The notes beneath the pieces are model-generated. The model was not told the origin of the DNA and did not search any database. It saw nothing but the letters and a program-made list of their open reading frames with translations. From Clostridia bacterium (GTDB lineage Bacteria > Bacillota > Clostridia > UMGS1883), in NCBI GenBank assembly GCA_017440585.1, contig JAFSGW010000006.1, positions 1 through 38,543 of the forward strand: 38,543 nucleotides of DNA, given 5' to 3'. Position 1 is the stretch's first letter. Each line of letters begins with the position of its first letter. Positions 7,647 through 15,755 of the stretch are shown in pieces. The position numbers and the translations under genes were made by a program.

Positions 7647-10353
7647 ATTTCCCATGAGGGCATCTCTTCCTCAGAGAGAGCCCGAAATTCTTAAAAAATG
7701 GCTTGATGAGGACCTTTACGGTCGTCTTATGGAGCATAACGAGGGTAAGCCCCTCTTCATTCTTCACGATGGCCCTCCCTATGCAAACGGTGATATGCAT
7801 ATGGGTCATGCCCTTAACAAAACACTTAAGGACATTATCACACGCTACAAGAACATGTCGGGCTTCAAGGCTCCCTACATTCACGGCTGGGACACACACG
7901 GTCTTCCCATTGAAAGACAGGCTATAAAGAAGCTTGGCGTTAACCGTGACCAGGCAGGCCCCGTTAAGTTCCGTGAAATCTGCCGTGACTTTGCCTTAGG
8001 CTACGTTGAAAACCAGAAGAAGCAGATTCAGCGTCTTGGCTCCATCGGTAACTGGGACGATATCTACGTTACACTTGACCCCAAGTTTGAAGAAAAGCAG
8101 ATCCGCATTTTCGGCGAAATGGCAAAGAAGGGCTACATGTACCGTGCCCTTAAGCCCATCTACTGGTGCCCCGAGTGTGAAACAGCTCTTGCTGAGGCTG
8201 AAATTGAATACGCTGAGGACAAGGCTAATTCCATCTACGTTAAGTTCAACGTAAAGGAAGACAACGGTACCTTTGAAAAGCTGGGCGTTGACAAGAGCAA
8301 GGTTTACTTTGTAATCTGGACAACCACAACATGGACACTTCCTGCAAACGTTGCAATTTCCTTAAACCCCGATTTTGAATATTCTCTTGTTAAGGCAGGG
8401 GAAGAAATTTACGTTGTTGCAACAGAGCTTGTTGAGTCGGCTATGGCTGCAGGCAGCATTACAGAATACGAAACAATTGCAACAGTAAAGGGTAGTGAGC
8501 TTGAATACGTTAAGTGCTACCACCCCTTTATTGACCGTGAAAGCCTTATCATCGTTGGCGACCACGTAACACTTGATGCAGGTACAGGCTGTGTTCATAC
8601 AGCTCCCGGTCATGGTGTGGAGGACTATATTGTATGCCAGAAGTATAAGGAAATTCCCATTATCGTTCCCGTTGATGAAAAGGGCTACTTAAATGAGCTT
8701 GCAGGCGAATTCAATGGTCTCTTCTACGAAAAGAGTAACGATAAGATTATTGAAAGATTAAAGAGCGATAATGCACTCTTTGCCCTCACTCCCATCATCC
8801 ACCAGTATCCTCACTGCTGGAGATGCCATGAGCCCATCGTGTTCCGTGCTACAGAGCAGTGGTTTGCTTCTGTTGACGACATCAAGGCAGACGCTGTTAA
8901 GGCTATTGAAGGCGTTAAGTGGATTCCCGGCTGGGGCGAAGACAGAATTAAATCAATGGTTATTGACCGTAACGACTGGTGTATTTCCCGTCAGAGAACA
9001 TGGGGTGTTCCCATCCCGATTTTCTATTGTGCTGACTGTAAGAAGCCTCTCGTTACAGACGAATCTATAGATGCTGTTGCAACACTCTTCGGTAAGAAGG
9101 GCTCTGTTGCGTGGGTAACAGACGAGGCGGAAGATATTCTTCCTTCCGGTACAGCATGTGAATGCGGATGCACAAAGTTCACTAAGGAAAAGGACATCAT
9201 GGACGTTTGGTTTGACTCAGGCAGTAGCCACGCAGGCGTTCTTGACGTTAAGGAATCTCTCACATTCCCCGCTGACGTATACCTTGAGGGTAACGACCAG
9301 TACCGCGGATGGTTCCAGTCCTCTCTTTTAACAAGTGTTGCTGCACGTGGTTGCGCACCCTATAAGACAGTTATCACTCACGGTATGATTGTTGACCAGA
9401 CAGGTGCCAAGATGAGTAAGAGTAAGGGCAACGGTATTGCACCTAACGATATCATCGAAAAGTACGGTGCAGACATTCTCCGTCTGTGGGTTGTTTCTGC
9501 TGACTATAAGACTGATATGAGAATTTCTGATGAAATCTTAAAGCAGCTCAGCGAAGCATACAGAAAGATCAGAAATACAGCCCGTTACATTTTAGGTAAC
9601 ATTTCTGACTTCAACCCCGACTGCGATATGGTTTCCTATAGCGATATGGAAGAAATCGATAAGTGGGCACTCAATTCCTTGAACAAGCTTGTTGAAAAGG
9701 TAACTGCCGCTTACGAAAGCTACGAATTCCATATGATTTACCACAATATCCACAACTTCTGTGTTGTTGATATGAGTAATGTTTATCTTGATATTATTAA
9801 GGATCGTCTTTACACACATAAGGCAGACAGTAAGTCCAGAAGAAGTGCACAGACTGCTATGTACATTGTGCTTGACAGCTTAGTTAAGCTCATTGCACCC
9901 TTCCTTTGCTATACTTCAGAGGAAATCTGGAGCTACATGCCTCATGTAAAGGATGCTGAAGATTTCTCCGTTCTTATGAACGATATGCCCAAAGTTAACA
10001 ATGAGTATGCAAATGCTGCATTGGAAGAAAAGTGGGCAAGAATTCTTGAAGTACGTGAAAGAGTATTAAAGGCTCTGGAAGAAGCAAGAAGTGAAAAGAA
10101 GATTGGTAAGAGCTTAGAGGCAAGTGTAGCAATCACTACAAAGGCTGACTACGAGTTCTTGAAGGGTATTGAAGAATCCCTTGCAGAAATCTTCATTGTA
10201 TCTTCCGTAAATGTCTCTGAGGGCGAGGATAATATTACTATTGCTGCGGCAGAGGGTGAAAAGTGCGAAAGATGCTGGACAGTAAGTAAAACTGTAGGCA
10301 CCAACGCAGACCATCCCACAATCTGTGCAAGATGTGCCGCTAATTTAGAATAA
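7609..10353 (+). CDS. ileS: isoleucine--tRNA ligase
   Basis: A class I aminoacyl-tRNA synthetase that charges tRNA-Ile, with an editing domain against valine. The 914-residue length is normal for the bacterial type. The HIGH-type motif is GPPYANGDMHMGHA (about 54-67). The editing CP1 domain includes TTTWTLPANVAIS and GTGCVHTAPGHGVEDY. KMSKSKGN starts near residue 601. A C-terminal zinc finger (CERCW ... CARC) marks the bacterial form. The start ATG at 7609 has AAGGAG 8-9 bases upstream. The longer frame from 7558 would lie inside divIVA. No T-box leader can fit because the gene begins within divIVA, so independent tRNA-dependent control seems absent here. Confidence 0.96.
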   Translation: MDYSQTLNLPKTEFPMRASLPQREPEILKKWLDEDLYGRLMEHNEGKPLFILHDGPPYANGDMHMGHALNKTLKDIITRYKNMSGFKAPYIHGWDTHGLPIERQAIKKLGVNRDQAGPVKFREICRDFALGYVENQKKQIQRLGSIGNWDDIYVTLDPKFEEKQIRIFGEMAKKGYMYRALKPIYWCPECETALAEAEIEYAEDKANSIYVKFNVKEDNGTFEKLGVDKSKVYFVIWTTTTWTLPANVAISLNPDFEYSLVKAGEEIYVVATELVESAMAAGSITEYETIATVKGSELEYVKCYHPFIDRESLIIVGDHVTLDAGTGCVHTAPGHGVEDYIVCQKYKEIPIIVPVDEKGYLNELAGEFNGLFYEKSNDKIIERLKSDNALFALTPIIHQYPHCWRCHEPIVFRATEQWFASVDDIKADAVKAIEGVKWIPGWGEDRIKSMVIDRNDWCISRQRTWGVPIPIFYCADCKKPLVTDESIDAVATLFGKKGSVAWVTDEAEDILPSGTACECGCTKFTKEKDIMDVWFDSGSSHAGVLDVKESLTFPADVYLEGNDQYRGWFQSSLLTSVAARGCAPYKTVITHGMIVDQTGAKMSKSKGNGIAPNDIIEKYGADILRLWVVSADYKTDMRISDEILKQLSEAYRKIRNTARYILGNISDFNPDCDMVSYSDMEEIDKWALNSLNKLVEKVTAAYESYEFHMIYHNIHNFCVVDMSNVYLDIIKDRLYTHKADSKSRRSAQTAMYIVLDSLVKLIAPFLCYTSEEIWSYMPHVKDAEDFSVLMNDMPKVNNEYANAALEEKWARILEVRERVLKALEEARSEKKIGKSLEASVAITTKADYEFLKGIEESLAEIFIVSSVNVSEGEDNITIAAAEGEKCERCWTVSKTVGTNADHPTICARCAANLE

Positions 10354-10360
10354 AATTTTG

Positions 10361-10391
10361 TCGTCACAGAGGAGGTATTCTTCTGTGACGA
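10361..10391 (+). promoter_or_regulatory. intercistronic hairpin between ileS and lspA
   Basis: TCGTCACAGA (10361-10370) and TCTGTGACGA (10382-10391) form a perfect 10-base-pair stem around an 11-base loop that contains GGAGG (10371-10375). It begins 7 bases after the ileS stop. No T tract follows, so termination is unlikely. The structure could set the 3' end or stability of ileS mRNA, or present or mask a Shine-Dalgarno sequence for lspA. Confidence 0.55.
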
Positions 10392-10411
10392 TGTATTATG
10401 GAGAGATTACA

Positions 10412-10888
10412 TTGAAATTGAACCGTTGGGTAAAATACTCAATTTTCGGAGCATTGGCGGTTATTCTTACGGTGATTGACCAATTGAGCAAGGTCTGGAT
10501 AGTTGATGTTGCAGGCGGTATAGAAGGTAAGGGTATTGATGTGCTTCCGGGCATTTTAGGCTTTACCTACCTTAAAAATGACGGCGCAAGCATGGGGCTT
10601 TTCGGCGGTCAGAGGTATCTTCTTATAGCGGTAACGGTGGCGGTTTTTATAGCGGGCATATGGTTTTTTATAAAGCATAAGCCCGAAAACATGCTCCTTT
10701 TATGCTCTGTAAGCCTTGTTGCCTCAGGTGCCGTGGGTAACCTTATCGACCGTGTACTTTTAGGCTACGTCCGTGACTTTATCGACCTTGAATTCATCAA
10801 TTTCTACATTTTCAATTTTGCCGATTGTGCCATCTGTGTTGGTGCAGGGCTTCTCATCCTCTACGCATTTTTAAACGTGAAGGATTAA
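10412..10888 (+). CDS. lspA: lipoprotein signal peptidase (signal peptidase II)
   Basis: LspA is a membrane aspartyl protease that removes lipoprotein signal peptides after lipidation. Four hydrophobic segments are visible, roughly residues 7-25, 55-78, 84-102 and 130-150. The catalytic motifs are present: VASGAVGNLIDR and YVRDFIDL with NFADCAI, each carrying one of the two active aspartates. I chose the TTG at 10412 (158 residues) because GGAGAG sits 6 bases upstream and the product begins MKLNRWVKY just before the first helix. An ATG at 10391 is possible but has a distant GGAGG, 15 bases away and in a hairpin loop. Two probable substrates, the lipoproteins at 35715 and 36583, lie in this window. 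Confidence 0.9.
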   Translation: MKLNRWVKYSIFGALAVILTVIDQLSKVWIVDVAGGIEGKGIDVLPGILGFTYLKNDGASMGLFGGQRYLLIAVTVAVFIAGIWFFIKHKPENMLLLCSVSLVASGAVGNLIDRVLLGYVRDFIDLEFINFYIFNFADCAICVGAGLLILYAFLNVKD

Positions 10889-10899
10889 GGGAGGACAAA

Positions 10900-11820
10900 A
10901 TGGAAGATGTAATTAAAATTGTTGCAACAGAAAACGCACGATGCGATAAATTTGTTGCCGAAAATGTGGAGGGCGTTTCCCGTTCATACATTAAAAAGCT
11001 TTTTGACGAAGGCAAGGTTTTAGTAAACGGTGCCCCGAAAAGTGCCTCCTACAAGCTTAAGGTGGGGGACGAGATTGAATTTAACCTTCCCGAGGCTGAA
11101 GAAATTGACGCTGTTCCCGAAAAAATTGACCTTGATATAAAATACGAGGACGACAGCCTCCTTGTTATAAACAAGCCCCGCGGCATGGTGGTGCACCCTG
11201 CTGCAGGTAACTTCACGGGCACGGTGGTAAACGCTGTTTTGTACCATTGCAAGGGCAACCTTTCGGGCATTAACGGCAAGCTCCGCCCGGGTATTGTGCA
11301 CCGTATAGACAAAGACACAACAGGGCTTCTGGTTGTGGCAAAAACAAACGAGGCACACATGTTTCTGTCGGACCAGTTAGGGGACAGAAGCTTATCAAGA
11401 GAATATTATGCTCTTGTTCACGGCAACATAAAAGAGGACAGTGGCACAGTTGATGCCCCTCTTGCCAGAAGTGAAAACGACCGCAAAAAAATGGCGGTTA
11501 CCTATAAAAACAGCCGTGAGGCTGTGACGGACTTTTTTGTGGAGGAACGCTTCGGTGCGTACACCCTTGTCCGTTGTAAGTTAAGAACAGGACGCACTCA
11601 CCAGATACGAGTGCATATGAAGCATATCGGGCATCCGATAGTAGGGGATAAAACCTATGGCGTTAAAAAGGAGGAGTTTAACCTACCTGGGCAGCTTCTT
11701 CACGCAGGAAAAATCGGTTTTATCCACCCCGTAACACAAGAAAAAGTATATTACTATGCTCCCCTTCCTGAGGACTTTGAAAAGGTTTTGGCCATTTTAA
11801 GAAAAAGAGGCGGAGAGTAA
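10900..11820 (+). CDS. rluD: RluD-like 23S rRNA pseudouridine synthase
   Basis: An RluA-family pseudouridine synthase of 306 residues with an N-terminal S4 RNA-binding domain (about 13-62: ARCDKFVAENVEGVSRSYIK ... VLVNG). The catalytic domain follows. The active-site aspartate is Asp137 in GIVHRIDKDTTGLLVVAK. LRTGRTHQIRVHM and GHPIVGDKTYG are the other family blocks. The ATG at 10900 follows a GGGAGG site. It starts 11 bases after lspA, matching the Bacillus lspA-ylyB-pyr arrangement. By family the likely targets are helix-69 uridines of 23S rRNA, but RluA/RluC/RluD specificity cannot be assigned from sequence alone. Confidence 0.9.
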   Translation: MEDVIKIVATENARCDKFVAENVEGVSRSYIKKLFDEGKVLVNGAPKSASYKLKVGDEIEFNLPEAEEIDAVPEKIDLDIKYEDDSLLVINKPRGMVVHPAAGNFTGTVVNAVLYHCKGNLSGINGKLRPGIVHRIDKDTTGLLVVAKTNEAHMFLSDQLGDRSLSREYYALVHGNIKEDSGTVDAPLARSENDRKKMAVTYKNSREAVTDFFVEERFGAYTLVRCKLRTGRTHQIRVHMKHIGHPIVGDKTYGVKKEEFNLPGQLLHAGKIGFIHPVTQEKVYYYAPLPEDFEKVLAILRKRGGE

Positions 11821-11839
11821 CAGAAAGTGAGGAATAAAT

Positions 11840-12760
11840 ATGCTGTCAGGCAGAAAAGACCTTTTAGGCATCCAGGAGCTTTCCAGAGAGGATATCCTGT
11901 ATATTTTAGACAAGGCCACAGAAATGAAGAAAGTGGTTTTGTCCGATAACAAGAAAATACCCAATATGCAGGGCAAGAGCCTTATTACCCTCTTTTACGA
12001 AAACTCCACAAGAACACGTACATCCTTTGAGCTTGCAAGCAAGTATATGGGTGCTTCCAGTGCCAATATTGCAGCCTCAGGCTCATCCATACAGAAGGGC
12101 GAAAGCCTTATCGACACAGGCAAAACACTTGACAGCATGGGTACAGACGTTATCGTTATCCGCCACAGTGCATCAGGTGCACCTCATCTTCTTGCAAAGA
12201 ATGTTAAGGCAAGTGTTGTAAACGCAGGGGACGGCATGAACGAGCACCCCACCCAGGCACTTCTTGACATGTTCACAATCCGTGAAAAGAAGGGAAGCTT
12301 TGAAGGCTTGAAGGTTGCAATCATCGGCGATGTTACACACTCCCGTGTTGCAAGAAGCGATACCTACGCTTTAACAAAGCTTGGGGCACAGGTTTTCATT
12401 GCAGGCCCTCCCACGCTCCTTCCTCTTGATTTTGAAAAGCTCGGTAACGTTACAATCTGCGAAAGCGTTGAAGAGGCTATCTGTGATGCAGACGTTATCA
12501 TCAACTTACGTATTCAGTTAGAGAGAATGAAGTCTGCTCTTTTTCCCACAGTGAGAGAGTACAGCGAATTTTTCGGCATGAGCTTAGACAAAATGAAATT
12601 TGCCAAGGACGATGTTCTCATTATGCATCCCGGCCCCGTTAACCGTGGTATTGAAATTTCCTCATACGTTGCAGACTGCGAAAACAGCGTTATCAACGAG
12701 CAGGTAACTAATGGTGTGTCGGTAAGAATGGCAGTATTGGACATTTTATGTAATGAGTAA
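11840..12760 (+). CDS. pyrB: aspartate carbamoyltransferase catalytic subunit
   Basis: PyrB condenses carbamoyl phosphate with aspartate, the first committed step of UMP synthesis. The 306-residue product has the carbamoyl-phosphate loop NSTRTRTSFELA (about 55-66), the 80s-loop region GSSIQKGESL, HPTQALLDMFT and the C-terminal HPGPVNRG. GTGAGGA precedes the ATG. No regulatory subunit (pyrI), PyrR gene or attenuator stem precedes it; rluD ends only 19 bases upstream, so pyrimidine control must act on a distant promoter or at enzyme level. The last codons (AAT GAG TAA) are supplied by a 7-base tandem repeat that runs into the gap. Confidence 0.95.
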   Translation: MLSGRKDLLGIQELSREDILYILDKATEMKKVVLSDNKKIPNMQGKSLITLFYENSTRTRTSFELASKYMGASSANIAASGSSIQKGESLIDTGKTLDSMGTDVIVIRHSASGAPHLLAKNVKASVVNAGDGMNEHPTQALLDMFTIREKKGSFEGLKVAIIGDVTHSRVARSDTYALTKLGAQVFIAGPPTLLPLDFEKLGNVTICESVEEAICDADVIINLRIQLERMKSALFPTVREYSEFFGMSLDKMKFAKDDVLIMHPGPVNRGIEISSYVADCENSVINEQVTNGVSVRMAVLDILCNE

Positions 12761-12786
12761 TTAGCAATGAGCAATGAGAAATTAAG
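12752..12786 (+). repeat. 7-base tandem repeat (AATKAGN family), copy 1, overlapping pyrB stop
   Basis: Five consecutive 7-base units read AATGAGT, AATTAGC, AATGAGC, AATGAGA, AATTAAG. The first unit and the beginning of the second encode the final Asn-Glu-stop of pyrB. The same unit family recurs at 27650-27684 and 35651-35664, always directly after a gene end. Confidence 0.75.
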
Positions 12787-12787
12787 G

Positions 12788-12814
12788 AAATAATTTTGTG
12801 AAGCAAAATTATTT
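12788..12814 (+). repeat. AT-rich stem-loop between pyrB and pyrC
   Basis: AAATAATTTTG (12788-12798) and CAAAATTATTT (12804-12814) form a perfect 11-base-pair stem with loop TGAAG. It directly follows the 7-base repeats and ends 22 bases before the pyrC ATG. The stem is AT-rich without a following U tract, so it is more likely a processing, stability or repeat-derived structure than a terminator. Confidence 0.55.
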
Positions 12815-12836
12815 TGAATTGAAAGGGGTAGACCTT

Positions 12837-14111
12837 ATGAAATTACTTATAAAGAACGGTCACATTATTGACCTTAAAAATGAAATAGATATGTACGGTG
12901 ACATCCTCATTTTAGACGGTGTTATTGTACAGATTGCAGAAAACATTGAAGATAACGAGGCAGAAGTTATCGATGCCGGCGGAATGGTAGTTTCTGCAGG
13001 TCTTATTGACATGCACGTGCATCTTCGTGAGCCCGGCTATGAATACAAGGAAGACATTAAGACGGGTACAATGGCTGCAGTTGCAGGCGGCTTCACCTCT
13101 GTTTGCTGTATGCCCAACACAAATCCCGTTTGCGATAACCAGGCAGTTGTAAGCTTTATTAAGAGCCGTGCCGAAAAGGTTGGCTACTGCCGTGTTTACC
13201 CCGTTGGTGCAATCACCAAGGGCTTGAAGGGTGAAGAGCTCAGCGAAATGGGCGAAATGAAGAAGGAAGGCATTGTTGCTGTTTCCGACGACGGACGTCC
13301 CGTTTCAAACGGCTCCGTTATGAGAAGAGCGCTTCTTTATGCTTCTCACTTCGACCTTCCCGTTATAAGCCATTGTGAAGAGTTTTCTCTTCTTGACTCC
13401 GGTAGCATGAACGACTCCGAAACCTGCACAAGGTTAGGTCTTCGTCCCATTGTGCCTGCAGTTGAAGAGGCAATGGTTGCACGTGACATTTTAATTGCAG
13501 AGCACGAAAAGAAGAGAGTGCACATTGCTCACGTGAGCACAAAGGGTTCTGTTGCACTTATCCGTGATGCTAAAAAGCGTGGCGTTCAGGTAACGTGCGA
13601 AACTGCTCCTCACTACTTCTCTCTTACAGACGAAGCGGTTAATGGCTTTGATACAAATGCCAAGATGAACCCTCCCTTAAGAGGAAATGATGACGTGGAG
13701 GCTATTATAGAAGGTCTTTGTGACGGAACAATTGATGCAATCATCACAGACCATGCTCCCCATCACATTGATGAAAAGAACCTTGAGTTTGACTATGCAT
13801 TAAACGGTATTGTAGGCCTGGAAACATCTCTGGCACTTAGTATTACCTATCTTGTAAAGACAGGCAGAATGACACTTGCCGAAATGTTACAGAAAATGAC
13901 CTACAACCCCTCCAATATTCTTAACCTTGGTCTTGGTGAAATTGCACTCGGTGCAATTGCCGACCTTACAATTTTTGACCCGGATGAAATATGGACAGTA
14001 AAGGTGAATGAATTTAAGTCCAAGAGCAAAAACTCTCCTTATGACGGATACACACTTTCCGGTAAGGCTCATATAACTATTGTGGAAGGCAAGGTAATGT
14101 ATAATGGATAA
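12837..14111 (+). CDS. pyrC: dihydroorotase
   Basis: PyrC is a zinc amidohydrolase that closes carbamoyl-aspartate to dihydroorotate. The ATG at 12837 gives 424 residues. AAAGGGG lies 8 bases upstream and the frame starts MKLLIKNGHIID, typical of type I dihydroorotases. Metal ligands are seen in LIDMHVHLREPG (His60, His62), and in ISHCEE, IAHVST and ITDHAPHH. A GTG at 12798 would add 13 residues encoded by the AT-rich stem-loop and is unlikely. pyrF overlaps its 3' end by 8 bases. Confidence 0.95.
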   Translation: MKLLIKNGHIIDLKNEIDMYGDILILDGVIVQIAENIEDNEAEVIDAGGMVVSAGLIDMHVHLREPGYEYKEDIKTGTMAAVAGGFTSVCCMPNTNPVCDNQAVVSFIKSRAEKVGYCRVYPVGAITKGLKGEELSEMGEMKKEGIVAVSDDGRPVSNGSVMRRALLYASHFDLPVISHCEEFSLLDSGSMNDSETCTRLGLRPIVPAVEEAMVARDILIAEHEKKRVHIAHVSTKGSVALIRDAKKRGVQVTCETAPHYFSLTDEAVNGFDTNAKMNPPLRGNDDVEAIIEGLCDGTIDAIITDHAPHHIDEKNLEFDYALNGIVGLETSLALSITYLVKTGRMTLAEMLQKMTYNPSNILNLGLGEIALGAIADLTIFDPDEIWTVKVNEFKSKSKNSPYDGYTLSGKAHITIVEGKVMYNG

Positions 14112-15024
14112 GCTTATAAAAAAGATAATTGAAAAAGACATGAACCCCACCGTTGCAGGATTGGACCCCAAGCTTGACTATGTTCCCGATTTTATTAAAA
14201 TCCCCTGCATGGAAAAGGCAGGCGACAACTATGCTAAGGGTGCAGCAGATGCACTGTTTGAGTTCAACAAGGTTTTAATTGATAACCTTTACGACATTGT
14301 GCCTGCTGTAAAGCCTCAGAGTGCATACTATGAAATGTACGGTGTAGAGGGTATTATCTGCCTTAATAAGACAATGAAGTACGCTGAGGAAAAGGGCATG
14401 TATGTTCTCCTTGACGTTAAGCGTGGTGACATCGGTGCAACAGCAGAGGCATATAGCGCGGCATACATCGGTCAGACAGACTATATGGGCAATAAGGCAC
14501 GCAGCTTCACACCCGACTGCATAACAGTTAACCCCTACCTTGGTACAGACGGCTTAAAGCCCTTTGTTAAGGACTGTAATGAGCACGATAAGGATATTTT
14601 CATCCTTGTTAAAACCTCTAACCCCTCCTCGGGCGAATTGCAGGATTTGGTAATTGACGGCACACCCATCTACGAAAAGACAGCAGCTATCGTTCGTGAG
14701 CTTGGTCAGGACAGTATCGGTGAATACGGCTACAACCGTGTTGGTGCCGTTACAGGTGCAACCTATCCCGAACAGATCAGTAGGCTTCGTGAGGTAATGC
14801 CCAACACCTTCTTCCTTATCCCCGGCTATGGTGCTCAGGGCGGTAAGGCTGAGGACTGTGCCCTTGCATTTGACAAGAACGGTCTGGGCGGTATTGTAAA
14901 CTCCTCCCGTGGTATTATGTGTGCATATAAGAAGGGTGACTGGAAGCCGGAGCAGTTCGGTCTTGCAGCACGTGAAGAAGCTCTCAACATGAAGGAGGCT
15001 CTCAAAAAATGTATACTCAGGTAA
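14104..15024 (+). CDS. pyrF: orotidine 5'-phosphate decarboxylase (long, type 2)
   Basis: PyrF decarboxylates OMP to UMP, the last step of the pathway. The product is 306 residues, longer than the approximately 240-residue classical enzyme. It fits the second PyrF subfamily known from mycobacteria and many Clostridia (MNPTVAGLDPKLDYVP N-terminus). The catalytic Lys-Asp network is in LLDVKRGDIGATA (Asp104, Lys106, Asp109). Phosphate-binding segments near the C-terminus include IPGYGAQGG and VNSSRGIM. Both ends overlap neighbours: 8 bases with pyrC and 16 bases with pyrK, consistent with coupled translation. Confidence 0.94.
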   Translation: MDKLIKKIIEKDMNPTVAGLDPKLDYVPDFIKIPCMEKAGDNYAKGAADALFEFNKVLIDNLYDIVPAVKPQSAYYEMYGVEGIICLNKTMKYAEEKGMYVLLDVKRGDIGATAEAYSAAYIGQTDYMGNKARSFTPDCITVNPYLGTDGLKPFVKDCNEHDKDIFILVKTSNPSSGELQDLVIDGTPIYEKTAAIVRELGQDSIGEYGYNRVGAVTGATYPEQISRLREVMPNTFFLIPGYGAQGGKAEDCALAFDKNGLGGIVNSSRGIMCAYKKGDWKPEQFGLAAREEALNMKEALKKCILR

Positions 15025-15755
15025 AGTTCTGTAAAATAGTGGGCAAAAGAGAAATTGCAAAAAACCAGGTTGAATTGCTCCTTGAAAACGAAGTATTGGC
15101 AAAGGAAGCACAGCCCGGTCAGTTTGTGCATATAAACATTGGCAGTGAAGCACACATTCTTCGCCGTCCCATTTCCATCTGCGATGCATACGATAACATT
15201 ACACGTATTGTTTTTGAAATAAAGGGCGACGGCACAGAAATCCTCTCCAAAAAAGAGGTGGGCGAAACAATCGACCTTTTAGGTCCCTTAGGCACAGGCT
15301 TCACCGTTAAAAAGGATGCTAAGGCTGTTGTTTTAGGCGGTGGCTTGGGCTCCTTCCCTCTTTTGTATTTAGCAAAGAATTTAACAAATCCCAAGGTGTT
15401 TCTTGGATTCCGCGACAAGGAAATGGTTTGCATGGAAGAGGACTTTTCAGCTTGCGGTGAAACAGTTATCGCAACAGATAACGGAACCTACGGCTATAAC
15501 GGCTTTGCCATAAATGCTGCAAAGGAAGCCATGGAGGACTGCGACATTATCTATGCCTGCGGACCTACACCAATGCTTAAAGCCGTTAAACAGATTGCCG
15601 AGGAAAAGGGCATTGAAGCCGAAATTTCCATGGAACAGAGAATGGGCTGTGGTATAGGTGCATGCCTTGTATGTGTGTGCAAAACACACTCAGGCTATGA
15701 CAAGGTTTGTCAGAAGGGCCCCGTATTTAATGCAAAAGAGGTGATTTTTGAATGA
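15009..15755 (+). CDS. pyrK: dihydroorotate dehydrogenase B, electron-transfer subunit
   Basis: PyrK passes electrons from PyrD's FMN through FAD and a [2Fe-2S] cluster to NAD. The 248-residue protein has the FAD-binding RRPISI motif (about 52-57), the nucleotide-binding VVLGGGLGSFP and YACGPTPML segments, and the cluster ligands Cys214, Cys219, Cys222 and Cys234, giving the expected CX4CX2CX11C spacing. The start lies inside pyrF, and the stop overlaps the pyrD ATG by 4 bases, as expected for subunits made in equal amounts. Confidence 0.95.
   Translation: MYTQVKFCKIVGKREIAKNQVELLLENEVLAKEAQPGQFVHINIGSEAHILRRPISICDAYDNITRIVFEIKGDGTEILSKKEVGETIDLLGPLGTGFTVKKDAKAVVLGGGLGSFPLLYLAKNLTNPKVFLGFRDKEMVCMEEDFSACGETVIATDNGTYGYNGFAINAAKEAMEDCDIIYACGPTPMLKAVKQIAEEKGIEAEISMEQRMGCGIGACLVCVCKTHSGYDKVCQKGPVFNAKEVIFE

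Noticed and set aside
10358..10411. Upstream lspA starts at 10358 (TTG) or 10391 (ATG)
   Set aside because: They would translate the hairpin. The TTG at 10412 has GGAGAG at ideal spacing and gives the normal LspA N-terminus. The ATG at 10391 remains a minor possibility.
12752..12814. 7-base repeats plus hairpin as a CRISPR or pyrC attenuator
   Set aside because: Units are contiguous 7-mers without spacers, and the AT-rich stem has no U tract or competing antiterminator.
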